The notes: a model not told the origin generated them from the sequence alone. A stretch of DNA of 64,000 bases from JABDMH01 sp965223025 (GCA_965223025.1 CBDCVP010000022.1:1612001-1676000), one strand, 5' to 3'; shown: positions 14,762 to 24,917, counted from the stretch's first letter. Numbers and translations: made by a program.

Positions 14762-17700
14762 AGGCCTCTATTAATATCTCTCATGGTAGTAGGTAAAAAC
14801 CACTCAATGCATGGAACACAAACTGGAAAATTTAATGGTAAGATCACTCTATATCCTGATGCTACTCTAGACCCCACCGACTTTGATATTTGTCTCGACA
14901 AATCGGTTGGATCAAAACCACCTTTATGGTTTCTGCCCCTCTTATCGAAGATTTCTACCTCACCCTTTTTATAGTCCCACTGAAAAACTCTTCTGCCCTT
15001 GGGGTCAACCCATGTATCACGACCTCCCTTTTTGCCAATATACTTTGCATCTTTATAACCCTCTAAGTATGGTTTATTGGTTATCGGATCACGGGGCGGT
15101 TTTATGGGGCCCTCTAGCAAATGCGCCGCATGATTCAATCCTGTCACTATCGCCCCAATCGCGGCCCCTTGCCAAAAATCACCTCCTGCCACCCATGCAC
15201 CAAAACCACCTGTAGCGGCACCAACACCATATTGCCCCAGAGTGCCCCAGCTACTAGTCAGTGATCCTGTAATACTAGACAAGCCACCACTCAAGGCACC
15301 AGCACCAAAGGAACCACCTTGTCCCATGGACACCGCTCCCGCAACAACTGAGTGCGCTCCTGCCTGGAAAGCGCCAGCTCCAAAGTTGCCGGTGATACCA
15401 CTAGCTACACCTCCAATGGCAGATGCAGCACCCGCTGAAAAAGCCCCAAAAAAGGCTGCTTCTCCCCAACCTCTAAAAAACGGTTGGTTATTAAAGGAAT
15501 TTCCAATCCCATTTGCAAGGACACCAATGGCTGCACCAACCAATAAAGGAATGTCCCCCTCTGGATCCGAGTACATCATTGGCGAGTTCCCCATAGAATT
15601 ATACGGAGAAAGTCCCATCAAACTTTCCGCCTTTGGATCTACCCCCAACCACCTCCCAATACTAGGATCCAACATCCTATACCGGGCCATATTGATATTC
15701 AGCCCATGATCGTTGAGGTATTCGATGCCGTTGTACTGGTACTTTTCGTTGTTGAGGCTGGTGTTTGCACCCCACTCTCCGGTCTTTGTCATTCCGAAGG
15801 GGTAATACTCGTAGTGGGCTAAAATCTGATTCGATTCATCAAAGACCACACGGGTATTGCCCAGGTGATCTCTGATAAAATAGTCATACCTCCAGCTAAC
15901 ACCAGAGCTCAATGGGGTGATGATGGCATCAAATTCGCTACCCAATTCTACCTCAAAAGACTCTTCTAAGGTGATGCAGTTTTCTGCCTTATAATCTACA
16001 TTTGCCGATCCGTGTATCCTGGCAGTAGAAGAGATCGCCAGTGCTTCTGCAGATTGTGTGCCGGTGATCGTGCCATCTAGGTATAGAAAATCCGGCACAT
16101 AGTCGGTGTTATAGATCCGGCCTCCAGGGTGATAAATCATTTCTATTTGGCTGCCACCGTACTCAATCTCACCCACATATTTGCGGTCTTCCATGACGAC
16201 GGACCCATCCTTCGCCACTTTCCTCAGCATATTGCCACGAGCGTCATAGGTCCAGTCGATGGTCTTGCCATTACCAAAGTCTGCCCTGGTAGGTACATCC
16301 AGATGATTATAGGTAAAGTCTGCATCAGACCTGGGATCATGGAGTAGGTTTCCATTAGTACTATAGGTATAATTACCACTGCCCTTTTTGTGATAGCCAA
16401 AGCCCTTGGTGGCTGCAGGTGCATTATCCACCACATTGGTCACCATGTTATTGGTCACCGTATACGACAAGTTGTCGATCTGGCTTTGCACATAGGTAGT
16501 GCCATTCCAATGCTTTCCCTGCCTGGTCAGTGAGGTGATATTGCCCCGCAAGTCATAAGAGGGATCTACGGTGTAGTCATTCAGGCTATTGGTGATTTGG
16601 CTGGTCCCGCTTGTGTTACGCGCCACATAGGTGGCCTTGTCCATGCGGTCCAGATAGTCGTATGTCATCCCATACACCTGCTGATTATTGCCTTGCACCC
16701 TACTGATTACATTAGCGATGTTGCCATTGTGCTGTGCACTCGCACCAGAGTTGGGTACCAGGTTGTCTTTGTAGCGTAGCTCTTCGTAAAATAGATCGCC
16801 ACCCGTCAATGCCGTACTATTGGTGCTTGCCGGCAGCCCATTTGGTTTGTAGGTGTAGTTTACGATTTGCTGACTGGTGGGGCCAATCGCCATCAGCGTC
16901 ATTTCTTCTTTATGATTAAAGTCAAAGTTGGTGATACGCTTAGGGCTTGCAGCATCTAGTTTATGACTGTACAAATCCTGCCGGCCTACCTTGTCGTAGG
17001 TGTAGATATGCTGGATAGTATGTGCATTTACATTGTGCACATAGGTCTCATTCAGTAGATTATCCATCCAGTCATAGGTATAAGATCTATTTTCACTGGT
17101 CGTACCCGCGATATTTACAATGCTGTTGCCAGTACTGTTGGTTACGCGCCCACAGTTATCATAGGTCACTGTATTGGTTAGCCAATCTGAGGTGCCCAGT
17201 ATTTTGCTTTTGCTCGTTTTGAGTTTGTCCTTTTCATGTGGCACCGTCCCATAGATATCCTCAGTCAATAATTCGCTAAACGTCACTTGTGCACTGGTAT
17301 GATTATTATTAGCCAACGCACTGGTCGAAAATCCAGACTTGGTCTCCCGGCCGTGTCCGTCATATTGATAAGCATACCACTTACTTTCATTGCTTAGATA
17401 CCCATCCTGCATGTAGCTCAATAGATTCCTCGCGTTATACCTATACTCCATGGCGTCCTTGCCTGGAATACCTTTTAAGACGATCTGATCTCTCGCATCA
17501 TAAGTATAAGTATAGATGAGCGGTGTGCTGAGTATCGTAGCCCCAGGAGGCAAAGCTGTCGTAAGTCGATCCTTATCATCATAGATATATCGAGTATCGT
17601 TGTGGATAGTGCCACTGGGGTTTGTAGTGCGCCGACTTAATATCTTTCGCCCCTTTTTGTCGGTATAGGTCACCGCATAGTGGCCATTGCCGTCTTTTAC

Positions 17701-20700
17701 TTGCTGCTTGGTCAGAGAGCTGGCAGTATAGCCACTTACCTCACTTCCGTTGGTGCCATAGCTATAATCAGTAGTACCTAAAAATGGTGGTGTCACCTTT
17801 GAGATACGATTGAGTGGCGATGGCTCATAGGTCGACAATGTGTGATCAGATCCAGAGGTGACAGTGACATAATTGCCCGATGTCAAGGTGCTCAGCAGAG
17901 GTTCGTATTTTCTGGAGATTCGACCTTGCTTGTCATATTCTACGGCCAGCACAATGTCCCTATTACTGCTTTGCGATTGATTCTTACGCACGGTTTGCAC
18001 CTTTCTACCCAGACCATCCAGGTAATCGATATCTTGAATGATATCTACCGGACTGCCAGTCATGACATAGTCCGTGGTGGTGACTACTTTATTATAATGC
18101 TGGTTGCTGGCATCATCATACACGTAGTCATACTGAGTCACTGTACCGCTACACAGATCATTGACGGTTGCTGGGCGCAGCAGTTTATCATAGGTATAAC
18201 TCGTTTGCTGCCCATCCACGGCCTTTGTCCTTTCCAACAGGCTCGATCCGCTGAAATAAAAGATTTCTGTCTCAAAACCATTGAATTGTGACTTTTTTAC
18301 ATTTCCCAGTGCGTCGAACACCGTGGTTCTTTCACTCCATCCCGATTCCTGCCGACGCTCAGCAAAACCAAAACGCATATCGTATTCAAGTATGGTGTCT
18401 AGAGTGCGCCATGCCCCAGCTTGTATGGTACCACTGGCATTCCAGGTGCGCTCATATCGCTGCTCTGCCTTAGGATAAGGAAAGTTGCCAGCACTCGTGG
18501 TTTGCGCCAATCCAGCACTATTGTAAAAAGACCACGTGGTACGTGAGCCATCCACCACATTCCCATCTACGGTGGTAGTTGTTTCATACGGTATTCCGAT
18601 GATATTGTTCGTTCTAAAGTAGCTGAACAATGCCACCGCAGGCACTTGATCGTAGTGCCCGGTATACTTGATCGAAGTGGTCGTCTCTTTTCCGTCGCTA
18701 TTGGTAAATGTGATATCGTTGGGTTGCAACTGCAAGGCATTGCTGCTATATCCATAAGTGGTTTCTGTCTCTACTCCCTCCAGATAGTTGATGGTCGTCG
18801 CTGGTCTAAAGGGCTTTCTAGTCGGATTATAGTATAGGGTATTGGTAAAAATAGTCGGGATACCTGTGATCGCTCTGAATGCAATACTAAAGTGACCGGG
18901 AGTGCTATAGTAATCTTGTTTTTCTGTGCTGCTATTTGATGCCAGCATCGATTGACTTTCGTTGTATTGCATGGACTTCTCTGCCGTACCAGCTAGGACC
19001 CTAGGTGCCAATCCTGGGGAAGGATACTCTGCATCGTGCTCAAAATTTTCCGCACGGAATGTATAGACATTATGCCCATTGCCATTTAGTGCCTCTTCCA
19101 CACGTTCATACCCGATATGGTAGCCCTCAAAAGAAGATAAAGGTGCCAGACTAAAGGGCTCAGCCATCAAAGTATAGGTACTTGCTGGAGAATTCCACAC
19201 CAATTTTCCATATATGGGATTTCCGATATAATCGGCACTTGACTTATCGTCATTAAATGATCGCTGGTATTTAAAACTCCGTACGATGTCTTTATTTGAA
19301 TCGTGTGCATCATGAGTGCTTATCGTCTTAATACGCATGCCACCCACTGGCACATCACTGATGGAATTGGGATGATACCAGATATCTGCAAAGCCTTCTC
19401 CCTCATTATTTGTTGTCAACTTAAATCTCACCGTCTGGCTAGTATTTATACCGTTTCCAGCTAGAGCCACTTTTCCTGTCTCGCAAGGTGCATTGTGGTT
19501 GATCTCCCGGGTGATCTTGATTTGTCCACCCTGTATCACATCTACACGCACATTGGTGGTTGGGTTACCACAACCTCCAATATGGTTGCTGACACCTATG
19601 CTAAAATAGCCATTATCGATTTTCTCTTGTGTCAGCGTCTGGTAAGCATTGGCTTCATAGCCGGCGATATTGCAGTGCTGTGTAGACGTATCTTGCCCGG
19701 TAGCCAAATAGGCGATCGGGGTTTTTGCACCCGGAGCGTTTTGGTCCAGAGCTTTGTGGCCTTCATAAGTAAATGCCGTATGTCCGCCGGTTGGATAGGT
19801 TACCTTATCTAGCAAGCCCTTCTTGGCATATACGGTATCGGTATCTCGATTGGCATGTCCATAGTTGAATGACGCGGTTCCATTCGGTATAATGTACGTA
19901 GACACTGGAATAAGGGTGATCACATTAGTATTGTTGTTCGTAGTCTTACCATTGTAATATCCCCAGTGGTCCATCGCTTTACTCAGTCGATGGGCCAAGC
20001 CATCTGGCTCAATATAGTTCAGCGTATAAGCCGGTTCGACCTCTGTATTATCACAGCTCTTTTTTTGTACTTGATCCAACTTCAGGCGCTTTCGATATGG
20101 ATCGGTTGGACTGGTACCATCAGTAAAATAGCTTTGATCAAATACATAGGATACACAATGGGTGGAGCCCTCATAGACCTTCAGTCCGCTGATGGCCCAT
20201 TTCTTAGATGGTGTAGTAAAAACACTGACATCAGTGCGATCTTCATGGTCAAAGTCAAATACCTGTGTTCTAGTAATGATCGAATCCAGCACTTTGGAGA
20301 ACACATTCATGGTATAATACCGTATCGAGCTGCTTGGGAGGGTGGTTGTACTAGGAGCGTGGATCGGGGTTTGAGTGGGGCTTCCGTTATATACAATCTT
20401 TAATGACGACGGTGCTAGAGTCTCATATTCATAGTTACTGGTGAGGTGCTTGTAAATAATATCATTCTTGCCGTCATAGGTTTCGATCTTTGCCAAATGC
20501 CACCCCGTGGCCATATCATACAATGGATCGGATCCCGATAAGTCAGTATTAATGGTTCGGTCTACGGCAAAATCTGCATTGGGGTTGTACTTCCCAAAAT
20601 AGTACCTGGTACCATCTGGAGCGATGATCTTAAAACCCCGGATATAGCAAAAACCATTCGATGGACATTCAATGTCGGTGACCTCTACCTGCAGGTCTTG

Positions 20701-21228
20701 TTCCGGCACCAAGACCACATCCGAGGGCGTACTGCCATTGCCTCCCTCAAAATAAAACTTGCCACTGTAGCCAGGCATGTAAAAACTAAATAGGTCGGCC
20801 TCACCATCTCTGCTTCCATTCTGTATCTCATTCAGAGTGGTTGTTGTGTTGGTCATGGTGCTGCCATGTAGATAGTATCCCTTTCTACTATTGCGCGTAT
20901 CCTCATCCATCATACCACGCACATTCCGGTAGATCGCTCCTCCCCCCATCAGCTGCCACCCTAGACCAATCTCGCTGGCTAACTCCCCTACTTTCACACC
21001 ACTGGAGTGATAGGCCAACGATATGGGTACTTTCAGTGGCCCCTCTTGCGCTGTAGCTAGCGGTATGCCAATCTGCGGCACCCCGGTATAGTGGCTCGCT
21101 GGGATATCTACAAATTTTGCAAAACTGCTCGATACATTACCTCCTTGATGATGCTGCCCCATCACAGTGCCCACACCCCAGGTGCCTGTCCAGCATAGTA
21201 AGATCCATATATAGCATCGCTTCATCAT
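14758..21228 (-). CDS. Giant RHS/YD-repeat toxin with colicin E3-like C-terminal domain
   Basis: The 2156 residues start with a signal peptide (ending GTVMGQ) and a conserved RHS-associated N-terminal domain (VPISLAYHSSGVKVGE, GLGWQLMGGG). A long run of YD repeats follows (YTYDxxGR types, about 1000-1770), then the RHS core (RDHLGNTRVV near 1780; INMARYRMLDPSIGRWLGVD; PEGD near 1890). Residues 1890-2030 are Gly/Ala-rich and hydrophobic. The tail has GRDTWVDPKGR, then QWDYKKGEVE (D2085, E2090, E2092) and NHKGGFDP (H2101), the layout of colicin E3-type 16S rRNA nucleases; the position of the usual catalytic histidine (H513 in E3) is lysine 2088. RHS shells encapsulate such toxins. The tail past 2115 is unassigned. 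No T9SS sorting domain is present. Confidence 0.85.
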   Translation of the reverse strand: MMKRCYIWILLCWTGTWGVGTVMGQHHQGGNVSSSFAKFVDIPASHYTGVPQIGIPLATAQEGPLKVPISLAYHSSGVKVGELASEIGLGWQLMGGGAIYRNVRGMMDEDTRNSRKGYYLHGSTMTNTTTTLNEIQNGSRDGEADLFSFYMPGYSGKFYFEGGNGSTPSDVVLVPEQDLQVEVTDIECPSNGFCYIRGFKIIAPDGTRYYFGKYNPNADFAVDRTINTDLSGSDPLYDMATGWHLAKIETYDGKNDIIYKHLTSNYEYETLAPSSLKIVYNGSPTQTPIHAPSTTTLPSSSIRYYTMNVFSKVLDSIITRTQVFDFDHEDRTDVSVFTTPSKKWAISGLKVYEGSTHCVSYVFDQSYFTDGTSPTDPYRKRLKLDQVQKKSCDNTEVEPAYTLNYIEPDGLAHRLSKAMDHWGYYNGKTTNNNTNVITLIPVSTYIIPNGTASFNYGHANRDTDTVYAKKGLLDKVTYPTGGHTAFTYEGHKALDQNAPGAKTPIAYLATGQDTSTQHCNIAGYEANAYQTLTQEKIDNGYFSIGVSNHIGGCGNPTTNVRVDVIQGGQIKITREINHNAPCETGKVALAGNGINTSQTVRFKLTTNNEGEGFADIWYHPNSISDVPVGGMRIKTISTHDAHDSNKDIVRSFKYQRSFNDDKSSADYIGNPIYGKLVWNSPASTYTLMAEPFSLAPLSSFEGYHIGYERVEEALNGNGHNVYTFRAENFEHDAEYPSPGLAPRVLAGTAEKSMQYNESQSMLASNSSTEKQDYYSTPGHFSIAFRAITGIPTIFTNTLYYNPTRKPFRPATTINYLEGVETETTYGYSSNALQLQPNDITFTNSDGKETTTSIKYTGHYDQVPAVALFSYFRTNNIIGIPYETTTTVDGNVVDGSRTTWSFYNSAGLAQTTSAGNFPYPKAEQRYERTWNASGTIQAGAWRTLDTILEYDMRFGFAERRQESGWSERTTVFDALGNVKKSQFNGFETEIFYFSGSSLLERTKAVDGQQTSYTYDKLLRPATVNDLCSGTVTQYDYVYDDASNQHYNKVVTTTDYVMTGSPVDIIQDIDYLDGLGRKVQTVRKNQSQSSNRDIVLAVEYDKQGRISRKYEPLLSTLTSGNYVTVTSGSDHTLSTYEPSPLNRISKVTPPFLGTTDYSYGTNGSEVSGYTASSLTKQQVKDGNGHYAVTYTDKKGRKILSRRTTNPSGTIHNDTRYIYDDKDRLTTALPPGATILSTPLIYTYTYDARDQIVLKGIPGKDAMEYRYNARNLLSYMQDGYLSNESKWYAYQYDGHGRETKSGFSTSALANNNHTSAQVTFSELLTEDIYGTVPHEKDKLKTSKSKILGTSDWLTNTVTYDNCGRVTNSTGNSIVNIAGTTSENRSYTYDWMDNLLNETYVHNVNAHTIQHIYTYDKVGRQDLYSHKLDAASPKRITNFDFNHKEEMTLMAIGPTSQQIVNYTYKPNGLPASTNSTALTGGDLFYEELRYKDNLVPNSGASAQHNGNIANVISRVQGNNQQVYGMTYDYLDRMDKATYVARNTSGTSQITNSLNDYTVDPSYDLRGNITSLTRQGKHWNGTTYVQSQIDNLSYTVTNNMVTNVVDNAPAATKGFGYHKKGSGNYTYSTNGNLLHDPRSDADFTYNHLDVPTRADFGNGKTIDWTYDARGNMLRKVAKDGSVVMEDRKYVGEIEYGGSQIEMIYHPGGRIYNTDYVPDFLYLDGTITGTQSAEALAISSTARIHGSANVDYKAENCITLEESFEVELGSEFDAIITPLSSGVSWRYDYFIRDHLGNTRVVFDESNQILAHYEYYPFGMTKTGEWGANTSLNNEKYQYNGIEYLNDHGLNINMARYRMLDPSIGRWLGVDPKAESLMGLSPYNSMGNSPMMYSDPEGDIPLLVGAAIGVLANGIGNSFNNQPFFRGWGEAAFFGAFSAGAASAIGGVASGITGNFGAGAFQAGAHSVVAGAVSMGQGGSFGAGALSGGLSSITGSLTSSWGTLGQYGVGAATGGFGAWVAGGDFWQGAAIGAIVTGLNHAAHLLEGPIKPPRDPITNKPYLEGYKDAKYIGKKGGRDTWVDPKGRRVFQWDYKKGEVEIFDKRGRNHKGGFDPTDLSRQISKSVGSRVASGYRVILPLNFPVCVPCIEWFLPTTMRDINRGL

Positions 21229-22466
21229 GGCACCAGGATTTTTTGCACCGGCCGGTCTACCTTCTGATTTACATAGACAAAGTATACCCCACTACTCCAC
21301 TTACTACAATCGATGTGCATGATCGCATTTGACTGCATCGATGCATGCTCCCAGATCTTACGTCCAAAGGCATCGCGAATCTCCACACGCATACTCTGAT
21401 CGGTGAGCTGCCCACTTTCCAGTTTAAAGTAGTCCGGGGCGGGATTAGGATATACACGCAAGTAAGCATCTGAGGTGATCACCTGATGATCAATATCTAT
21501 ATCCTCCTCCACAAGCTTGTGGTTGTACTTCCCAAAATAGTACCTGGTACCATCCGGAGCGATGATCTTAAGACCCCGGATATAGCAAAAACCATTCGAT
21601 GGACATTCAATGTCGGTGACCACCTCCCGCAGGTCTTGTTCTGGCACCAAGACCACATCCGAGGGCGTACTGCCATTGCCTCCCTCAAAATAAAACTTGC
21701 CGCTATAGCCAGGCATGAAAAAACTAAATAAATAGGTCGGCCTCACCATCTCTGCTTCCATTCTGTATCTCATTCAGAGTGGTTGTCGTGTTGGTCATGG
21801 TGCTACCATGTAGATAGTATCCCTTTCTACTATTTCGCGTATCCTCATCCATCATACCACGCACATTCCGGTAGATCGCTCCTCCACCCATCAGCTGCCA
21901 TCCTAGACCAATCTCGCTGCCTAACTCCCCTACCTTCACACCACTGGAGTGATAGGCCAGCGATATAGGTACTTTTAATGGACCCTCTTGCGCTGTAGCT
22001 AGCGGTATACCAATCTGCGGCACCCCGGTATAGTGGCTCACTGGGATATCTACAAATTTTGCAAAACTGCTCGATACATTACCTCCTTGATGATGCTGTC
22101 CCATCACAGTGCCCGCACCCCAAGTGCCTGTCCAGCATACCATGATCCATATATAGCATCGCTTCATCATGGCACCAGGATTTTTTGCACCGGCCGGTCT
22201 ACTTTCTGATTGACATAGACAAAGTATACCCCACTACTCCACTTACTACAGTCGATGTGCATGATCGCATTTGACTGCATCGATGCATGCTCCCAGATCT
22301 TACGTCCAAAGGCATCGCGAATCTCCACACGCATACTCTGATCGGTGAGCTGCCCACTTTCCAGTTTAAAGTAGTCCGGGGCGGGATTAGGATATACCCG
22401 CAAGTAAGCATCTGAGGTGATCACCTGCTGATCAATATCTATTTCTATATCCTCCTCCACAAGCTT
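20584..22466 (-). repeat. Tandem duplication of about 940 bp (sorting-domain end plus RHS start)
   Basis: Copy A spans 20584-21518 and copy B 21522-22466, separated by three bases. Each copy runs, on the minus strand, from KLVEED through the T9SS sorting domain and stop, then MMKRCYIWI through the RHS N-terminal part to YYFGKYN. Copy B is 10 bp longer: a 4-bp slip (AAAT) in the RHS part and 6 bp in the linker before the sorting domain. The sequences are otherwise nearly identical, so the duplication is recent or kept alike by gene conversion. Confidence 0.88.
21225..22170 (-). pseudogene. Duplicated RHS N-terminus fused to a T9SS sorting domain, frameshifted
   Basis: The product begins at 22170 with MMKRCYIWIMVCWTG, nearly identical to the RHS toxin, and runs to GEADLF, where a 4-bp tandem duplication (ACTAAATAAATAGG here, ACTAAATAGG in the intact gene) shifts the frame and gives a stop at 21724. 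In the restored frame it continues FSFFMPGYSGKFYFEGG to YYFGKYN and then joins HKLVEED and a complete sorting domain ending QKILVP at 21225. Repairing the slip would give a secreted protein of about 313 residues. Both ends overlap neighbours by ATGA. It arose by tandem duplication. Phase-variable expression is possible but unproven. Confidence 0.8.
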
Positions 22467-23561
22467 CTCTTTGCAATAAGTATTACCCTTGGCCAGGCCT
22501 GCCCTGGGTCCTCCCTCCATCAGTGCAGCATGCATGCGGTTACGCTGACCTTGAGTAAACATATACATGCAGGCATCGTCCGTATTGTCCATATAGTTCA
22601 TCGTCATTTCCACCGGGTTGCCATAACATATGCTGATATGGCCAGCGCCTGGACACCCGAAGTTGGGCGCATTATGGATGGGAGTATCTTCTACTTTGTC
22701 ATCCCCACAAGGCACCATGCTCCACAGACTGTGCACACCAAGGTAGTTCCCGATCAGATGTGTAAGTGTCTTGCCTTGGTCAAAGGGATGCTGTACCTTT
22801 CCCCTTGTTCCCAAATATTTGTAGTCTATCACAATACCGTCCATCTCCCTGGCACCTCCTGGCATCTGAGCATAACCACTGACCCCTGCATCCAGACTAG
22901 CCACCCAGATGTTCAGGTACCGCTCACTATCCCATGGGGTTGCCCCTCCGTCGCGTTTATCTTTGATTCGCTCATCCTTATATGTCCATTCTCGGGTACT
23001 ACCTTCATAGTATTGCACCCCTTTGGCCTGTACTCCCTCTTGGTCTTCAGTAGCCAGACAAAACCGGATATTGGCGTTTACCACACCTTGATCAAATCCC
23101 TCCCCACCAAGATCCTTATCACCTTCCCTACCCCCTAGCCGGCCCTTGCCTTGGAAGTCTCGATTCAACGCCTCAATCTGTGACATGGCCTGATCCTCTG
23201 TGATCTTGTCTTCACTATCTGTGTATAATACATGAAACACAACCGGTATCTCTACATCTTCTACCGTTGGTGCAAGCCTAGCTTGCTCATCAATCCAGCG
23301 ATTTGCATCTAAAAACACCTCCCCTCTTTCTGACTTGGAGGCCTGCAGATAATCCATGTACTCGTTAGTTCTTATTTTTCGATAGATCGGTGGTCGTGCT
23401 GGAGTATCAATCTCCATATTATTCAAGGCAAAATATTGGCAAACATTAAATGGAGTAGAGACATTAGGTGTGTCACATAGATCATGCGCCTCGATCTCAC
23501 CGGTGGCCACGATGACCATCCAGGTTACCAAAGCAAAAATTACTGCCGAGTACTGCCTCAT
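22167..23561 (-). CDS. M43-like secreted pseudo-metalloprotease with T9SS sorting domain
   Basis: The 464 residues comprise a signal peptide, a pro-region, an M43 (pappalysin-type) domain from about 100 to 350 and a sorting domain (RVYPNPAPDYFKLESG to the end). The M43 fold is recognised by VVFHVLYTDSEDKITEDQ, RYLNIWVASLD, IVIDYKYLGT and the Met-turn region MTMNYMDNTDDACMYMF. The zinc motif HExxHxxGxxH is replaced by HLIGNYLGVHS (268-278): the catalytic Glu is Leu269, the second His is Asn272, the third position is Ser278. Proteolysis by the usual mechanism is therefore unlikely. It overlaps the following gene by ATGA and belongs to the RHS operon, perhaps as a surface partner. Confidence 0.85.
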   Translation of the reverse strand: MRQYSAVIFALVTWMVIVATGEIEAHDLCDTPNVSTPFNVCQYFALNNMEIDTPARPPIYRKIRTNEYMDYLQASKSERGEVFLDANRWIDEQARLAPTVEDVEIPVVFHVLYTDSEDKITEDQAMSQIEALNRDFQGKGRLGGREGDKDLGGEGFDQGVVNANIRFCLATEDQEGVQAKGVQYYEGSTREWTYKDERIKDKRDGGATPWDSERYLNIWVASLDAGVSGYAQMPGGAREMDGIVIDYKYLGTRGKVQHPFDQGKTLTHLIGNYLGVHSLWSMVPCGDDKVEDTPIHNAPNFGCPGAGHISICYGNPVEMTMNYMDNTDDACMYMFTQGQRNRMHAALMEGGPRAGLAKGNTYCKEKLVEEDIEIDIDQQVITSDAYLRVYPNPAPDYFKLESGQLTDQSMRVEIRDAFGRKIWEHASMQSNAIMHIDCSKWSSGVYFVYVNQKVDRPVQKILVP

Positions 23562-23641
23562 CTTAATGTTCGTGTTTCTATTTTCAAGGAAAATGATATG
23601 CTAGCTATCATCAATGCACTGACAACAGCTCCTACACTAGT

Positions 23642-24441
23642 CTAGTTAGAACCATTCTTCTCAAGTTCCTTTTCCAACTTCTCAATGCGCTTATTTTGTT
23701 CTATGATGTAGAGTGTCAGCTCTTCGATCTTTTGTAGCAATTTGGTACTCATCTCACCCAATGCTAAACCCTCTTTTACTTCTTCTGCTCGTGGTATACC
23801 AGATAAGTGTCTATGCTTCCTAATATATTTCTCCACTTCGCTTAATGGCTCCAGTTGATAGCTGTCAGCAAATACAAAGTCTGGATACTCACTGATATCC
23901 AGCAGGACTTTGATCTCCGATGACAGTATCTTCCCATCTACCGACAGTTTGCAGGCAGGATTTTCTGTGCCTATACCCACATTACCGCTGGACGCAATGA
24001 CCATACGTGTGTTGTTTGAACTGGTATAGAATCTTATCGCATCGCTGCTTGCCGTGCCTATGTACATGTCATTGTCCGTACCGGCATACATAGCTCCCGT
24101 ATATGTGCCACCCTGATAGAGGGTCAATGCCGCAATACTTCCGCTGGTGGAGTGTTGTGTTTGAGCCACATAATTGGTGAATATGTTCCACTCTTGTAGT
24201 TCCAAAATGCCAGATCGTATTCCTCTGTAACATGCCGCATTCCCAGTTCCCATTTAAGCTGATTATTTGACCTAAACTCGATAGGTACCTTATTAGCTAT
24301 ATTTGGGTCGTTCAAAGTGAGCTTGGGTCCGTAATTGTTCGAACTAATGGTTACGGGTACTGTAAAATTTTGTCCTGAGGTGGCTCCAGATAATATCATC
24401 AGGGATAGTATTATGACAACCTGCTTACCGTAGCTACTCAT
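23642..24441 (-). pseudogene. Secreted NVGIGT-type fibre protein, frameshifted
   Basis: The first frame (from 24441) gives a signal peptide, SSNNYGPKLTLNDPNIANKV and WLKHNTPPAEVLRH, then stops at 24124. The second frame continues SIAALTLYQGGTYTG, SGNVGIGTENPACKLSVDG, a conserved tail (YPDFVFADSYQLEPLSEVE, GLALGEMSTKLLQKIEELT) and a coiled coil, to 23642. The frames join near 24130-24165, equivalent to one lost or two gained bases. Proteins with this tail are common in Bacteroidota next to RHS genes; the tail resembles S74-type ends without the dyad. It lies 80 bp upstream of the M43-like gene. Sequencing error cannot be excluded. Confidence 0.72.
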
Positions 24442-24917
24442 TTCCTATAGTTTTACTTGAAATTTAGTCCTTACGCTCCGAATATTTAGATCTATCCCTT
24501 GCCTTCGATTCGTACAATGTACAAATAACATTTATACTTACAAATATGGAAACGTCTTGTTCTTCAATGGCTTAACACCATCTAGACATCGGAGAGCATC
24601 TTTTCAAATGATCAGATGATCTCTTTATCCAAACACACATTAAGTTTTTGTTAAAAACTTAAATCGCTGTTTCCCAACAATATAAATTCTGTAATCCAGT
24701 TATGTTGATAGCGTTCTTACATCATACACTTTACCGATGCCTCCTCTCCCACTTCTCACTTCACCCCCCTATTTATATTACTTCCATATTTCTTTTTCTC
24801 ACCTCCTCAGTGCACGCAGCTTCTATGACCTTACAGATGCTCATACCACATCTTTATCCTCCATTGTTGCTCAGACAATAAGGCGCATCCGTGCCTGGGG
24901 TTCTACAATCTACAGTC
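24442..24917. other. Gap between the RHS operon and the DnaB-domain gene
   Basis: No gene is evident. The part near 24442-24540 should hold the minus-strand promoter of the RHS operon, but I see no clear box. The 24720-24800 part is pyrimidine-rich. An open frame at 24737-25027 has no family signal and overlaps the DnaB-like gene. Confidence 0.4.

Noticed and set aside
14783..21332. Many plus-strand open frames opposite the RHS gene
   Set aside because: They are antisense shadows of the repetitive 2156-codon gene, with His/Tyr/Ser-rich nonsense composition and no family signal.
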